Below are positions 17,147 through 28,024 of a stretch of 64,000 nucleotides of DNA, in pieces. A program made the translations under genes and the position numbers. Source of the DNA: Paenibacillus brasilensis. GTDB taxonomy: Bacteria > Bacillota > Bacilli > Paenibacillales > Paenibacillaceae. Under the pieces are notes generated by a model. The model saw only the letters and a list, made by a program, of their open reading frames with translations, searched no databases and was not told where the DNA came from. The stretch is taken from positions 3,531,501 to 3,595,500 of the forward strand of contig NZ_CP045298.1 in NCBI RefSeq assembly GCF_009363115.1, given 5' to 3'. The first letter of the stretch is position 1. Each line of letters opens with the position of its first letter.

Positions 17147-18748
17147 GTGAGATTCAAATTTATTCCTCTGTATCGACTGATACGTCATGCACTCCCCGTA
17201 GTTATGCTTTTTTCTTTGTTGCCTGTCGGTTTTGGTGAATCTCTGTCAGTGGCAAATGCAACTGCATTGCAACCTGTTAATTCGGACGCTTCTACTCAGG
17301 CCCGTGAACTATACAGCTATTTACTTAGCATCTCGGGGGAAAAAATAATCACCGGTCAGCATGATTATTTGGAGAGTCCGGATGAATTAAGTAATAGGGT
17401 CCAGGAAATCAGTCATTCGTATGTGGGTGTGCACGGCTATGAGATGGGAGCCATCTCCGGCCAATCTGCCGCTACAGAAGCAGCACAACGTAAAAATGTT
17501 GTCGATAGTGCGATCCGCTGGAGCAGATCCGGTGGCATTGTGACGATGACTTTTCATGAAGCGCTGCCGGGTAGACCACTGACTTGGGCCAATGTGCAGG
17601 CGAAAGTAAGTCAGACGGAGTTCAATAAATACGTGACGCCAGGCACTGCGCAGTATAACCTCCTCATTGCCGATCTGGATAAGGTCGCTGTATCGCTGAA
17701 GCAGCTTCGTGATGCGGGTGTTCCGGTTTTATGGAGACCTTATCACGAAATGAACGGTGACTGGTTCTGGTGGGGAAACAAAAACAATTTCAATCAGTTA
17801 TGGAATATAATGTATGACCGTATGGTAAACACACATCAATTGAACAATCTGCTGTGGGTATGGAGCCCGAATGCTCCTAATTCGTATACCTTCCCGTATA
17901 CCCCTAAATACCCGGGGGATGACAAAGTGGACATTTTGGCTGTAGACATTTACAACAATGACTTTAAACAAAGTCATTATGAAGGATTGCTCGAATTGGC
18001 ACAAAACAAGCCGATTGCCATTGGGGAACACGGTGAGATGCCCAGCTCCGAGGTATTACAGACTCAGCCCAAATGGGTGTATTCCATGACTTGGGGAAAG
18101 ATGCTGACCGAGAATAACACAACGGATCAAATTCAGGAGTATATGGATGATTCGAGGAGCTTGAATCGGGATGATGTGAAAAATGGACTGGCAGCAGTTC
18201 AACAGCCGGGGGCAGATGTACCCACCCTACCGGACAAGGGGCAAAGCGAGCCTATCCCGGCTCCGCCAGTAGTGATCGTTCCCCCATCTCCGGCTCCTCC
18301 TTCTGTTCCGGATATGGTTTATGCGAATGGGCTGCGGGGTGAATATTTTAACAACATGAATCTGGAGGGTAGTGCTGCTTTGACCCGTACAGATAGCAAG
18401 CTGGACTATAACTGGCGTGCTGCCGCAGCTGACGTAAAGGTGAACGCTGATCGGTTCTCGGTTCGCTGGACAGGTAAAATAAAGCCACAATATAGTGAGA
18501 CCTATACATTTACAACGATATCCGATGATGGAATCCGTGTATGGGTAGACGGCAAGCTGATTATTGATAGCTGGTTTAAGCAAAGCTGGACAGAGCGCAA
18601 GGGCAGTATCACCTTGCAAGCAGGTAAAATGGTGGATTTAAAAATTGAATACTATGATGAATATGGCGACGCGATGGCACGTCTGATGTGGGAAAGTCAG
18701 CATGAAGCGAAAGCGGTGGTTCCCGGTAACGCTTTGTTTCTTCCTTAA
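17147..18748 (+). CDS. Secreted GH26 beta-mannanase with PA14 domain
   Basis: Extracellular endo-mannanase-like enzyme. Residues 1-40 form a signal peptide. The GH26 barrel spans about 45-345, with acid/base E201 (WRPYHEMNGDWFWWG) and nucleophile E294 (IAIGEHGEMPS). A proline-rich linker (about 350-385) leads to a C-terminal PA14 domain (about 390-533), probably carbohydrate-binding. The GTG start is 9 bases from GGAAG, which is part of the riboswitch P1 stem. In the middle of an EPS locus that makes GDP-mannose, it may trim or release the polymer rather than digest plant mannan; that is inference. Confidence 0.92.
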   Translation: MRFKFIPLYRLIRHALPVVMLFSLLPVGFGESLSVANATALQPVNSDASTQARELYSYLLSISGEKIITGQHDYLESPDELSNRVQEISHSYVGVHGYEMGAISGQSAATEAAQRKNVVDSAIRWSRSGGIVTMTFHEALPGRPLTWANVQAKVSQTEFNKYVTPGTAQYNLLIADLDKVAVSLKQLRDAGVPVLWRPYHEMNGDWFWWGNKNNFNQLWNIMYDRMVNTHQLNNLLWVWSPNAPNSYTFPYTPKYPGDDKVDILAVDIYNNDFKQSHYEGLLELAQNKPIAIGEHGEMPSSEVLQTQPKWVYSMTWGKMLTENNTTDQIQEYMDDSRSLNRDDVKNGLAAVQQPGADVPTLPDKGQSEPIPAPPVVIVPPSPAPPSVPDMVYANGLRGEYFNNMNLEGSAALTRTDSKLDYNWRAAAADVKVNADRFSVRWTGKIKPQYSETYTFTTISDDGIRVWVDGKLIIDSWFKQSWTERKGSITLQAGKMVDLKIEYYDEYGDAMARLMWESQHEAKAVVPGNALFLP

Positions 18749-18796
18749 TAGATTCTCTTTCCCGGTCAAAAATTTTGAGGAGAGAGGGTGGATCAT

Positions 18797-21094
18797 ATGA
18801 TGAAAAAATGGTTGACCCACCGGTATACGCCAGTATTATCCGGGCTGCTGGGGGTCGTAGCTATAGCGCTGATCGCTTGGCTGATTTACTACACGCCTTC
18901 AAGGATCACAGAACAGCCGACAGATAAAGTAGCGGCATCCAGTCCAGTATGGAAGCTAGGTCAGAGGGATGATTCTTCAGCGGAATTTAAAGGAGTGGTT
19001 GGTAGAGACAATATCAACATTCCTACAGCCTCTGCTTCTACCGAGTCGTCGGCTAAAGGAGTATCGTCTGCAACGTCCATAGCAGAGAATACAACGGCCC
19101 CGGTATTGCTCAGCAGTGGAGATATTCCTCCCGGCTTGAATGCGTCCACGAATCCTGAACTGTCGCTCCAGTATAAACTGGATCAAGTTCCTCCCAATGG
19201 GGTAATATTCCGTGTACGGATTTTGGATGCGGGCAAAGCTGTTCCGCAAATGGCTGTATTTTCAAATCATCAGCTGTCCGGTATCATTCAAATCGCTGGG
19301 GTTTCCGGTACGGGCAGTGCATATAATTACAAAAGCAACTACGAGTTGTATATCCCCAAAGAGCAATTGCAAAGCGGTGTTAACGTACTCAAGCTAAAGA
19401 CAGCGCGCTGCCTATACTGCTCATCTGCAGAAGATAAAAATGTGTGGTGGACTTGGGATGACTTGAGCTTGGAGACGTTAGCTTCACCTGCAACCGAGCC
19501 GATACACGGTAAATATATACTGACCGGAACGAATGTGAACAACAAAGAATTTTATTATGATCAGGGTGCGGTTAAGCATTTACCATATGTTCTCAAATGG
19601 CTGGGAATTGCTTATAGCGGCAATGTCATGAGGGTCACCTGTGCCAGTAATGTGAGCAAGGCATGTACAGACGTGGATGATTACTATCACACGCTGAAGC
19701 AGTATAATATGCAGTCATCCGCCTTGTACTTATATACGGGAGATATCAAGCTGCAAAAGGATGGTTCTCTGCCGGAGACAGCCAAGCAAAAATTGCGCGA
19801 TTATGTAAAAAAATATGGTTCATACCTTCAATATTATGAAGTAGATAACGAACCCGGATTATTTAATCGCTCGAAGGCAGTCGATCTGGCTGTGGCTCAG
19901 TGGTTGAATACGGAAGGCAAGCAATTGGTACCGCATCTCAAAACCGTAGCGCCGGGGTGGGCCTATTGGCCTAAGTACTCCACAAAGGCGTGCAAAAATC
20001 AAGCCGGAGGTACGCATAAATGCGGTGACCCGGATGGATGGGAACGAGATCCGGCCCAGCGCAAGCAGCTGGAGGACGTTACTGATCTGACCAACGGACA
20101 TGCCTATGGCGAATCCTACAACGAAGAGGGCGGAGGCAGCTTCGTTCAAAATCTGAAAACCTTTGGCGGTTCGAGCAACGGGCTGGCCAAGAAGATGCTG
20201 AACACGGAGTTCGGTACGAACGATACGCATCGGGACAACCCAGATTACGGGGCTAGTCAGCCTCAAGCAGCCGCTTTTGACCGGATTATGCGTTCGCAAA
20301 TCGGGTTTGCTGATATATTTATCCAGCATGCTGCGTTTTATGAGGATTATACGCTGTTTAAAACCGGCTTTGATCTGCAAAACCACAACCCGGCAAGCAC
20401 AGAAATCTATCCGTTTGGGCAAGGACAGGACAGTCGTGTAAAGATCATGAGACGCTTGAGTCTGGCTTATGCCACCCACGGTAAGCCGTTGACTTATACG
20501 GTGCTGAATCCAGAGGATACCAAGGACAAGCTGGTCTATGTTCGTGCAGTGGACACATCCAAGCTTAAACCGCTGGCAGGCAGCGGTGCCACCTCGAACA
20601 AATTGCTGGTGAATCTGGTGAATTTCGAGGATTCAGCACAGACCATTCGTGTACGAGTAACGATGCCGAAAGCTGGTGTGTACATCGGTGAGCGTTTTGG
20701 GGCCGGGGCTACCTACAGTCAGGCCCGGCGTTCCATATCAGGACTCAAGGCTTCACCTGCTCTTGATTTTGAAGAAAAGCTGGGTCCTGGGGAATCGGTA
20801 CAATATATTTTGGAATTAAAGAGTACAGACCAGTCTACAGCTTCAGCTCCGACAGGGGTAGAAGCCTTCCCTGTTCAGGATGGGGCAGTAAAGATTGACT
20901 GGCTTCAGGCAGAAGGCGTATCCTCCTATGATATATTGCGTGCGGACGGGACAGACGGGGCATATCAGGTGATTGCCTCGCAAGTAGCGGGAAGCACCTA
21001 TACGGATCGTACGGTGAAAGCCGGTAGCCACTATGCATACAAAGTCCGAGCGACCGGAGGCACGCAGGTTTCGAGGGCGGCCGAGGTCGCTTAA
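18797..21094 (+). CDS. Secreted clan GH-A-like glycosidase with C-terminal Fn3 domain
   Basis: About 765 aa. An N-terminal transmembrane or signal segment (LSGLLGVVAIALIAWLIYY, about 16-34) is followed by a Ser/Thr-rich stretch and a beta-rich domain (about 110-225). A barrel-like domain then carries EVDNEPGL (E352, candidate acid/base) and LNTEFGTND (E471, candidate nucleophile), the NEP and TEFG pattern of clan GH-A. A fibronectin type III module fills about 680-765. No family assignment is certain. It follows the mannanase by about 50 bases, so it likely shares its transcript. The start is ambiguous (GTG 18788, ATG 18797 or 18800). Confidence 0.75.
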   Translation: MMKKWLTHRYTPVLSGLLGVVAIALIAWLIYYTPSRITEQPTDKVAASSPVWKLGQRDDSSAEFKGVVGRDNINIPTASASTESSAKGVSSATSIAENTTAPVLLSSGDIPPGLNASTNPELSLQYKLDQVPPNGVIFRVRILDAGKAVPQMAVFSNHQLSGIIQIAGVSGTGSAYNYKSNYELYIPKEQLQSGVNVLKLKTARCLYCSSAEDKNVWWTWDDLSLETLASPATEPIHGKYILTGTNVNNKEFYYDQGAVKHLPYVLKWLGIAYSGNVMRVTCASNVSKACTDVDDYYHTLKQYNMQSSALYLYTGDIKLQKDGSLPETAKQKLRDYVKKYGSYLQYYEVDNEPGLFNRSKAVDLAVAQWLNTEGKQLVPHLKTVAPGWAYWPKYSTKACKNQAGGTHKCGDPDGWERDPAQRKQLEDVTDLTNGHAYGESYNEEGGGSFVQNLKTFGGSSNGLAKKMLNTEFGTNDTHRDNPDYGASQPQAAAFDRIMRSQIGFADIFIQHAAFYEDYTLFKTGFDLQNHNPASTEIYPFGQGQDSRVKIMRRLSLAYATHGKPLTYTVLNPEDTKDKLVYVRAVDTSKLKPLAGSGATSNKLLVNLVNFEDSAQTIRVRVTMPKAGVYIGERFGAGATYSQARRSISGLKASPALDFEEKLGPGESVQYILELKSTDQSTASAPTGVEAFPVQDGAVKIDWLQAEGVSSYDILRADGTDGAYQVIASQVAGSTYTDRTVKAGSHYAYKVRATGGTQVSRAAEVA

Positions 21095-21162
21095 TTACAC
21101 CTCCAGGCAGGATAGGACCTTGACTGAGGAATATCTGTTTTGACGTCGCAAAAAAGCAAAAG

Positions 21163-21204
21163 AGAACCTATCAGGAAAAATAGGACCTGACAGGTTCTTT
21201 TTTT
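21163..21204 (+). terminator. Rho-independent terminator after the secreted glycosidase gene
   Basis: Stem AGAACCTATCAGG with CCTGACAGGTTCT followed by a run of T. It ends the mannanase-glycosidase transcript. Confidence 0.9.
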
Positions 21205-21404
21205 ATTCGTAAATCGTACTGAATTGGCAATACATTACGTATAATGGAGAAAAAAACACGAAAATCCTTTAATATTCTCGCCATAAGACGACAACATTAC
21301 AGGTACGTATTCATATATAATAGATTTGTTCATGACTATACATACATGGTTTGTAGGGAATCTCTTTCCAGTGACCAAGAATAATAAAGTGAGGTTAGTG
21401 CTGA

Positions 21405-21587
21405 ATGAACAAGGAGACAGAATCAAGGGGAAACAGCCCTCTTCTTCGAAACAACGCACGGAGAGCAGACAAACCTGTCATCCACCTGGACATCCGTGAC
21501 ATCTTGCTCCAATGCGGCATCACGATGCCAGAATGTCTAGAGAGCGACCCAGCTAAAACCAAGTACCGGAAGGACAAGCGCGTGTAA
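21405..21587 (+). CDS. Small hypothetical protein
   Basis: Charged 60-aa frame with no transmembrane segment and no recognised domain; residues 25-45 (VIHLDIRDILLQCGITMPEC) look foldable. GTGAGG lies 10 bases before the ATG. A possible promoter with TATAAT sits near 21241-21246. It is convergent with the XRE regulator gene. It could be spurious. Confidence 0.4.
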   Translation: MNKETESRGNSPLLRNNARRADKPVIHLDIRDILLQCGITMPECLESDPAKTKYRKDKRV

Positions 21588-21642
21588 ATTCCTTCCGGCT
21601 GCAAGCACTATTGAAAAGACATGAAGTGGCTGGCAGCCATTC

Positions 21643-22011
21643 TTATTCCATCATTCGTTCCATACGGACAAACGCAATAAAGCGCTTAGCTTCTTCCTCA
21701 GACAAGGTCCGTCCGTCAATCGTCAGGTTGAAACGTTGCAGAATATCCTTATCGGACAGTTCCAGCTGATCCACAAACTCTCTCACATCTGAATCCAATA
21801 TCGCTGTAGGCTGACTTGTGCGTCCTACCAAGTAATCAATCGTAACCCCGAAAATATCGGCAAGCTTGTTCAGGATCTCAAAGTCTGGTTTGCGTCTATT
21901 TTTTTCATAGTGAGAAAGAGCCGCTCGCGTAATTCCGAGGGATTGCGCTAGTTCCTCTTGTTTTAATCCCTTATGTTCTCGTAATTCAGCGATGCGGGTT
22001 CCATAATTCAT
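21643..22011 (-). CDS. XRE-family HTH repressor
   Basis: 122-aa DNA-binding regulator. The HTH spans about residues 5-60 (TRIAELREHKGLKQEELAQS, then recognition helix ITRAALSHYEKNRRKPD) and ends with the typical IDYLVGR. The C-terminal 60 residues are acidic and may form the sensing or dimer domain. It is divergent from the second EPS block. The intergenic region carries the palindrome GATACAATTTGTATC inside a consensus promoter, the likely operator. The same site precedes the lasso operon at 44519. Confidence 0.9.
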   Translation of the reverse strand: MNYGTRIAELREHKGLKQEELAQSLGITRAALSHYEKNRRKPDFEILNKLADIFGVTIDYLVGRTSQPTAILDSDVREFVDQLELSDKDILQRFNLTIDGRTLSEEEAKRFIAFVRMERMME

Positions 22012-22058
22012 CTGTTTTTCCTCCTGAATCCAAGGTTAAGAAAGTTGCAATTTTACGC

Positions 22059-22087
22059 TTGACAGGATACAATTTGTATCATAAATT
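22059..22087 (+). promoter_or_regulatory. Promoter with embedded repressor palindrome, second EPS block
   Basis: TTGACA (22059-22064), a 17-bp spacer and TAAATT (22082-22087). The spacer holds the perfect 15-bp palindrome GATACAATTTGTATC (22066-22080). Binding there would block RNA polymerase. The downstream leader to the Wzz start is about 250 bases. The palindrome resembles operators described for Xre-type phage repressors of Bacillus (from memory). Confidence 0.75.
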
Positions 22088-22342
22088 AGGTTATATAAGT
22101 TACAAAAGTTACATAACGTATCTATATTTCGTATTTTTTCCGTAAAACATGGTTTATATACCTTAACAGGCCACCGACAATTAAGCAGTTGTGCTTATTC
22201 GCTGGCTGGACCTTCTATGCGCTATTATACAACATTTTACTATAGATTAGAGGCTCATGCACCGTTCTTTTCCCCGGTATGCAGAGGATCAGTACAAGCG
22301 TTATCACATCGAAAACAAGTCAATCAGGGGAGGTCTGATCTT

Positions 22343-23092
22343 GTGCAGTTGAAAGAGTATATCCGTGTGATCCGAAAAAGAATGTGGTTAATTGGTAGTA
22401 TCGTGCTGCTGGTGTGTGCTGTAATGGGCATAAAAAATGTATATTTTACCCCTCAGGTTTATGAAGCGACCGCAAAGCTCATTATCAACCAGACGCCGCG
22501 ACCAGATCGTGCAGGTGTCGTCGATTACAGTGTCGTGCAAACGAATATAGCCTTAACGAACTCCTATAAGCAAATTATGATCTCCTCGGCGATTATGGAT
22601 CAGGTGGTCGCCAGCTTCCCCGATCTTAAGGTTACTCCGTCAGTTCTGGCACAAGAATTAAGAGTGAACACCGCCAGTGATTCACAGGTCATGGATGTGA
22701 CAGTCCGCGACTTATCGTATACGAAGGCTGTGAAAACCGTCAATGCGATAGCCAAAGTATTCAAACGACAAATTCCCTCTATCATGAAAATGGACAATGT
22801 CACTATTCTGAGCGAAGCCAGCTTGACTGACCCGGCAATTCCTGTGAACAGTAATCCTGCTGTACAGATGTTTATTGCCTTTGCTACCTCCTTGTTGCTG
22901 GGTATAGGTTTGTCGTTTTTGCTGGAGGTACTGGATGACACCTTTAAGAATGAAGAGGATATTGAAAAAGAACTTGGTCTGCCTACTCTGTCCCTGATTA
23001 CGAAAATGAAAAAAGAAGATAAACGCTCTGACAGCTCCACAACAACCCCTAAACAGGTAGGTGAAGGACAATATGCCGCGATTAATCAATAA
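22343..23092 (+). CDS. Wzz/YveK-type chain-length determinant, second copy
   Basis: About 250 aa with two transmembrane helices (MWLIGSIVLLVCAVMGIKNV near residues 13-33; MFIAFATSLLLGIGLSFLLEV near 175-197). Paralogue of the protein at 265, with the same role in polymer length control. The frame opens at 22217, but the GTG at 22343 has GGGGAGG 9 bases upstream and starts with the conserved LKEYIRVIRKRMW. Overlaps its kinase partner by 20 bases. Confidence 0.92.
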   Translation: MQLKEYIRVIRKRMWLIGSIVLLVCAVMGIKNVYFTPQVYEATAKLIINQTPRPDRAGVVDYSVVQTNIALTNSYKQIMISSAIMDQVVASFPDLKVTPSVLAQELRVNTASDSQVMDVTVRDLSYTKAVKTVNAIAKVFKRQIPSIMKMDNVTILSEASLTDPAIPVNSNPAVQMFIAFATSLLLGIGLSFLLEVLDDTFKNEEDIEKELGLPTLSLITKMKKEDKRSDSSTTTPKQVGEGQYAAINQ

Positions 23093-23759
23093 TCAGCTGG
23101 TCACATCCCTGCATGCCCAGTCTTCCGTTTCGGAGGAGTACCGTATGCTTCGCACAAACATCCAGTTTTCCTCTATAGACGAGCCGATTGAGGTTATGAT
23201 GGTGGCGTCTGCCCAGGCAGGTGAAGGGAGGACGGTCACGATTAGCAATTTGGCTGTAACCTATGCACAAGAGGGGAAAAAGGTGCTGGTAATGGATATG
23301 GATTTGCGTCGCTCCTCCTTGCATCATATGTTTGGCTTGCCCAATCATACAGGGCTGACACGGGTGCTTGCCAATCAACAGGCGTGGCAGGATGTGGTTC
23401 AGGAAACCGGGATTGACCAACTGCATGCGATTACAGCCGGACCGAACCCGCCTAATCCTTCCGAGATGCTCAGTTCCCGTAGAATGAAGGCTCTACTGGT
23501 TGAGTTAAAAGAACATTATGATGTGATCCTGATGGATACGCCACCCTTGCTGTCTTTTCCGGATGGTCTCATTGTTAGCGCTATGTGTGATGGTGTCATT
23601 TTGGTAGTGCAGGCAGGGAAAGTCAAAAAGGATATCGTTAAGAAGGCGAAGGCAAATTTGGAAAGAATCAAGGCGCGTATTTTGGGCGTAGTGCTCAACA
23701 ATGTAAAACGATCGAATACCCGCATGCAGCGTGGTATGGAGGAACGGAGCTTGACATAA
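23073..23759 (+). CDS. BY-kinase-like ATPase, second copy, with altered P-loop
   Basis: Partner of the second Wzz. Walker A' (VLVMDMDLRRSSLHHMFGL) and Walker B (VILMDTPPLLSFPDG) are intact. The Walker A reads AQAGEGRTVTISNLA: the nucleotide-binding lysine of GEGK[ST] is arginine (codon AGG at the expected AAG). There is no C-terminal tyrosine cluster. It may be a weakened or regulatory pseudo-kinase beside the canonical copy at 992. ATG 23073 is chosen over GTG 23061. Confidence 0.88.
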   Translation: MPRLINNQLVTSLHAQSSVSEEYRMLRTNIQFSSIDEPIEVMMVASAQAGEGRTVTISNLAVTYAQEGKKVLVMDMDLRRSSLHHMFGLPNHTGLTRVLANQQAWQDVVQETGIDQLHAITAGPNPPNPSEMLSSRRMKALLVELKEHYDVILMDTPPLLSFPDGLIVSAMCDGVILVVQAGKVKKDIVKKAKANLERIKARILGVVLNNVKRSNTRMQRGMEERSLT

Positions 23760-23846
23760 CTAAAAAGATGGAGAATGAAAATATATAAAATTCTCTTAAC
23801 AATGTATAAACAAAATTTATAAATTAAGAGAGCGAGGTGATGAGAC

Positions 23847-24545
23847 GTGTCTTCTTCCCGCTCAAACGAGGCCGAAGCTTTGGGCGCGTCAGTGGATGTA
23901 TATCCAGTCGCTCATGGGCTTGAACGGCGACAGGGATTGGGCCTATATCCGTTTGTGAAGCGAAGCATGGACATTATATTGTCTTTCATCGGCATCATCG
24001 TGTTATGCCCGGTATTTCTGCTTGTCATTTTGCTGATTAAGCTGGAGGACCCGAAAGGGGGCGCGTTATTTTATCAAATTCGTATTGGTAAAAATGAGCG
24101 TCCGTTTCGCATGATCAAATTTCGTTCCATGGTATCGGATGCTGAGGAAAAATTGTCTGCATTGCTGCTGGAAAATGAAATAGAGGGTGCAATGTTCAAA
24201 ATGCGGAACGATCCCCGAATTACCCGTGTGGGCCGATTCCTCCGCAGAACGAGCATTGACGAGCTGCCGCAGCTGTTCAATGTGCTGCGTGGGCAGATGA
24301 GTCTGGTAGGCCCCAGACCACCGCTGCCAAGAGAAGTCCATGATTATACAGTGAGGGATAAGCTGCGTCTGACGGTTACACCGGGCTGTACCGGGCTATG
24401 GCAGGTCAGTGGTCGCAATCATCTGAGCTTTAACGAGATGGTAGAACTGGATTTGGAATACATATCCAGACGCAGCTTACGCACGGATATGATTATCATG
24501 CTAAAAACATTTCGTGTACTGCTGGGCTCCAAGGATGCGTTTTAA
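23847..24545 (+). CDS. Undecaprenyl-phosphate sugar-1-phosphate transferase, second copy
   Basis: 232-aa paralogue of the enzyme at 2580, with one membrane segment (about residues 40-62) and the catalytic region LEDPKGGALFYQIRIGKNE, TSIDELPQLFNVLRGQM and VGPRPPLPREV. It starts the second repeat-unit or polymer pathway. GTG start with GAGGTGA 6 bases upstream. An inverted repeat (CTCTTAA at 23793, TTAAGAG at 23824) closes just upstream of that site and could affect initiation. Confidence 0.93.
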   Translation: MSSSRSNEAEALGASVDVYPVAHGLERRQGLGLYPFVKRSMDIILSFIGIIVLCPVFLLVILLIKLEDPKGGALFYQIRIGKNERPFRMIKFRSMVSDAEEKLSALLLENEIEGAMFKMRNDPRITRVGRFLRRTSIDELPQLFNVLRGQMSLVGPRPPLPREVHDYTVRDKLRLTVTPGCTGLWQVSGRNHLSFNEMVELDLEYISRRSLRTDMIIMLKTFRVLLGSKDAF

Positions 24546-24576
24546 AGTTCTTAATGAAGAAGGGTAGGGGATAAGG

Positions 24577-26528
<1,952 letters not shown>

Positions 26529-26680
26529 GACATGGAGGGGCCACCCGTGTAGCCGGGGAGGTCTCTTCGTTGTACATGATTGCAGTTCATCGACAAGTAG
26601 GCATGCTGTAAAGCCGTACGCATAGTTATTTTTCAAGAGTTAATTTCTCAAGAGTTAATTTTCAAGATGGAGTAAAACTT

Positions 26681-28024
26681 ATGACATTAGTCAAAAACCG
26701 CGCCAAACCGCGCAGAAGTTTGCTGGTGAATACATCCTGGCTGTTCGGTGACAAAATGATTCGCATGGTGTTCGGGCTGGCGGTCAGCATCATCATGGCA
26801 AGAGTGCTGGGACCGGAGGAGCTTGGGAAGTGGAATTATGCGGAATCCTTTTTTGGGATGTTCCTGATTTTCACGACCCTTGGTTTTGATTCCATATTGG
26901 TACGTGATCTCGTTAAAGATCCCAAGGATGAGCACGAGCTGTTGGGTACGGCGGTTCTGCTGAAACTATCAGGTACTTTGGTAGCCATCGCACTGTCCTA
27001 TTCCTTCATTTCGCTGCTCAGGCCCGAAGACAGTTCGGTACGGTTGATCAATCTGATCCTGGCCACGGCCTCGGTGTTTCAGCTGTTTGATATCATCGAC
27101 TACTGGTTCCGGGCGCAGATGTTGTCCAAATATACGGTCATTGCCAAAAATACAGCCTTTGTCCTCAGCTCGACCGCCAAAATCATTTTGTTGTTAACCG
27201 GTGTTCCGATTTGGGTGGTGGCGCTGTGCGCTCACGGCGAGTTCCTGCTGGGGAGCCTGCTGCTGCTGTATTTCTTCCGCAAGGAAGGACAGCGTATGAA
27301 CATGTGGACGTTCCGCCTGACCATAGCCCGGCGGATCATGAGTCATAGCTGGCCGCTTATTTTGTCATCTTCAGCTGTATATGTACAGGCACGGATTGAT
27401 CAGGTCATTATCGGTGAACTGTTGGGAAATGCGGCAGTCGGACAATACTCTGTTGCGCTCCGACTTATCGAAGTGCTGGGCTTTATTCCGGTCGTTCTTA
27501 CGACGGCCTATGCACCGGTGGTGACCCGTTCCAAGCTGAAAGGAAACGACGAATACAGACAGACATTGTCTAATGTATATCGGCTGATGTTTATCTGTTT
27601 TCTCGTGACCTCGGTCCCGCTATTTTTTTTATCCCAATGGGTGGTGATTGTGCTCTACGGGAGGGAATTCACCGAAGCAGGCTCACTGCTGTCCCTGTTT
27701 GCGATTCGTCTGTTTTTCACCAATTTCAGTGTTGCCAAAAGCTTGTATATTACCAATGAAAATTTGTTCAAATACACGCTGCTGACCTCGCTGGTGGGCG
27801 CGGTCACGAATATAGCTTTCAATTATGCGCTGATCCCGTTGCTTGGTGTGCGAGGGTCGCTCGTGGCGACGATTTTGTCTTTTACATTATCTGTATTTCT
27901 ATTGGATCTGTTGTTTAAAGAGGTCAAAGCCAATCTGGGTTGGATGATGAAGTCGATTCTGACCTTCTGGCGTGTTCATATTACAGTACCGAAAGTTGGA
28001 GAGAACGATCATGATACCCATTAA
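26681..28024 (+). CDS. Wzx-type polysaccharide flippase, second copy
   Basis: 447-aa MOP-superfamily protein with about 12 helices; begins SLLVNTSWLFGDKMIRMVFG and has ARVLGPEELGKWNYAESF, typical of O-antigen and EPS flippases. Expected to export the repeat unit begun by the transferase at 23847. The short spacer upstream holds a tandem repeat (TCAAGAGTTAATTT twice, about 26633-26661). The 3' end overlaps the next gene. Confidence 0.88.
   Translation: MTLVKNRAKPRRSLLVNTSWLFGDKMIRMVFGLAVSIIMARVLGPEELGKWNYAESFFGMFLIFTTLGFDSILVRDLVKDPKDEHELLGTAVLLKLSGTLVAIALSYSFISLLRPEDSSVRLINLILATASVFQLFDIIDYWFRAQMLSKYTVIAKNTAFVLSSTAKIILLLTGVPIWVVALCAHGEFLLGSLLLLYFFRKEGQRMNMWTFRLTIARRIMSHSWPLILSSSAVYVQARIDQVIIGELLGNAAVGQYSVALRLIEVLGFIPVVLTTAYAPVVTRSKLKGNDEYRQTLSNVYRLMFICFLVTSVPLFFLSQWVVIVLYGREFTEAGSLLSLFAIRLFFTNFSVAKSLYITNENLFKYTLLTSLVGAVTNIAFNYALIPLLGVRGSLVATILSFTLSVFLLDLLFKEVKANLGWMMKSILTFWRVHITVPKVGENDHDTH

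Noticed and set aside
21395..21604. 69-codon minus-strand frame opposite the small ORF at 21405
   Set aside because: No ribosome site and no recognisable domain; the plus-strand frame has a better start context.
22066..22080. Prophage immunity region around the XRE gene
   Set aside because: The operator resembles phage repressor sites, but no integrase, Cro or structural phage genes are nearby; neighbours are EPS genes.
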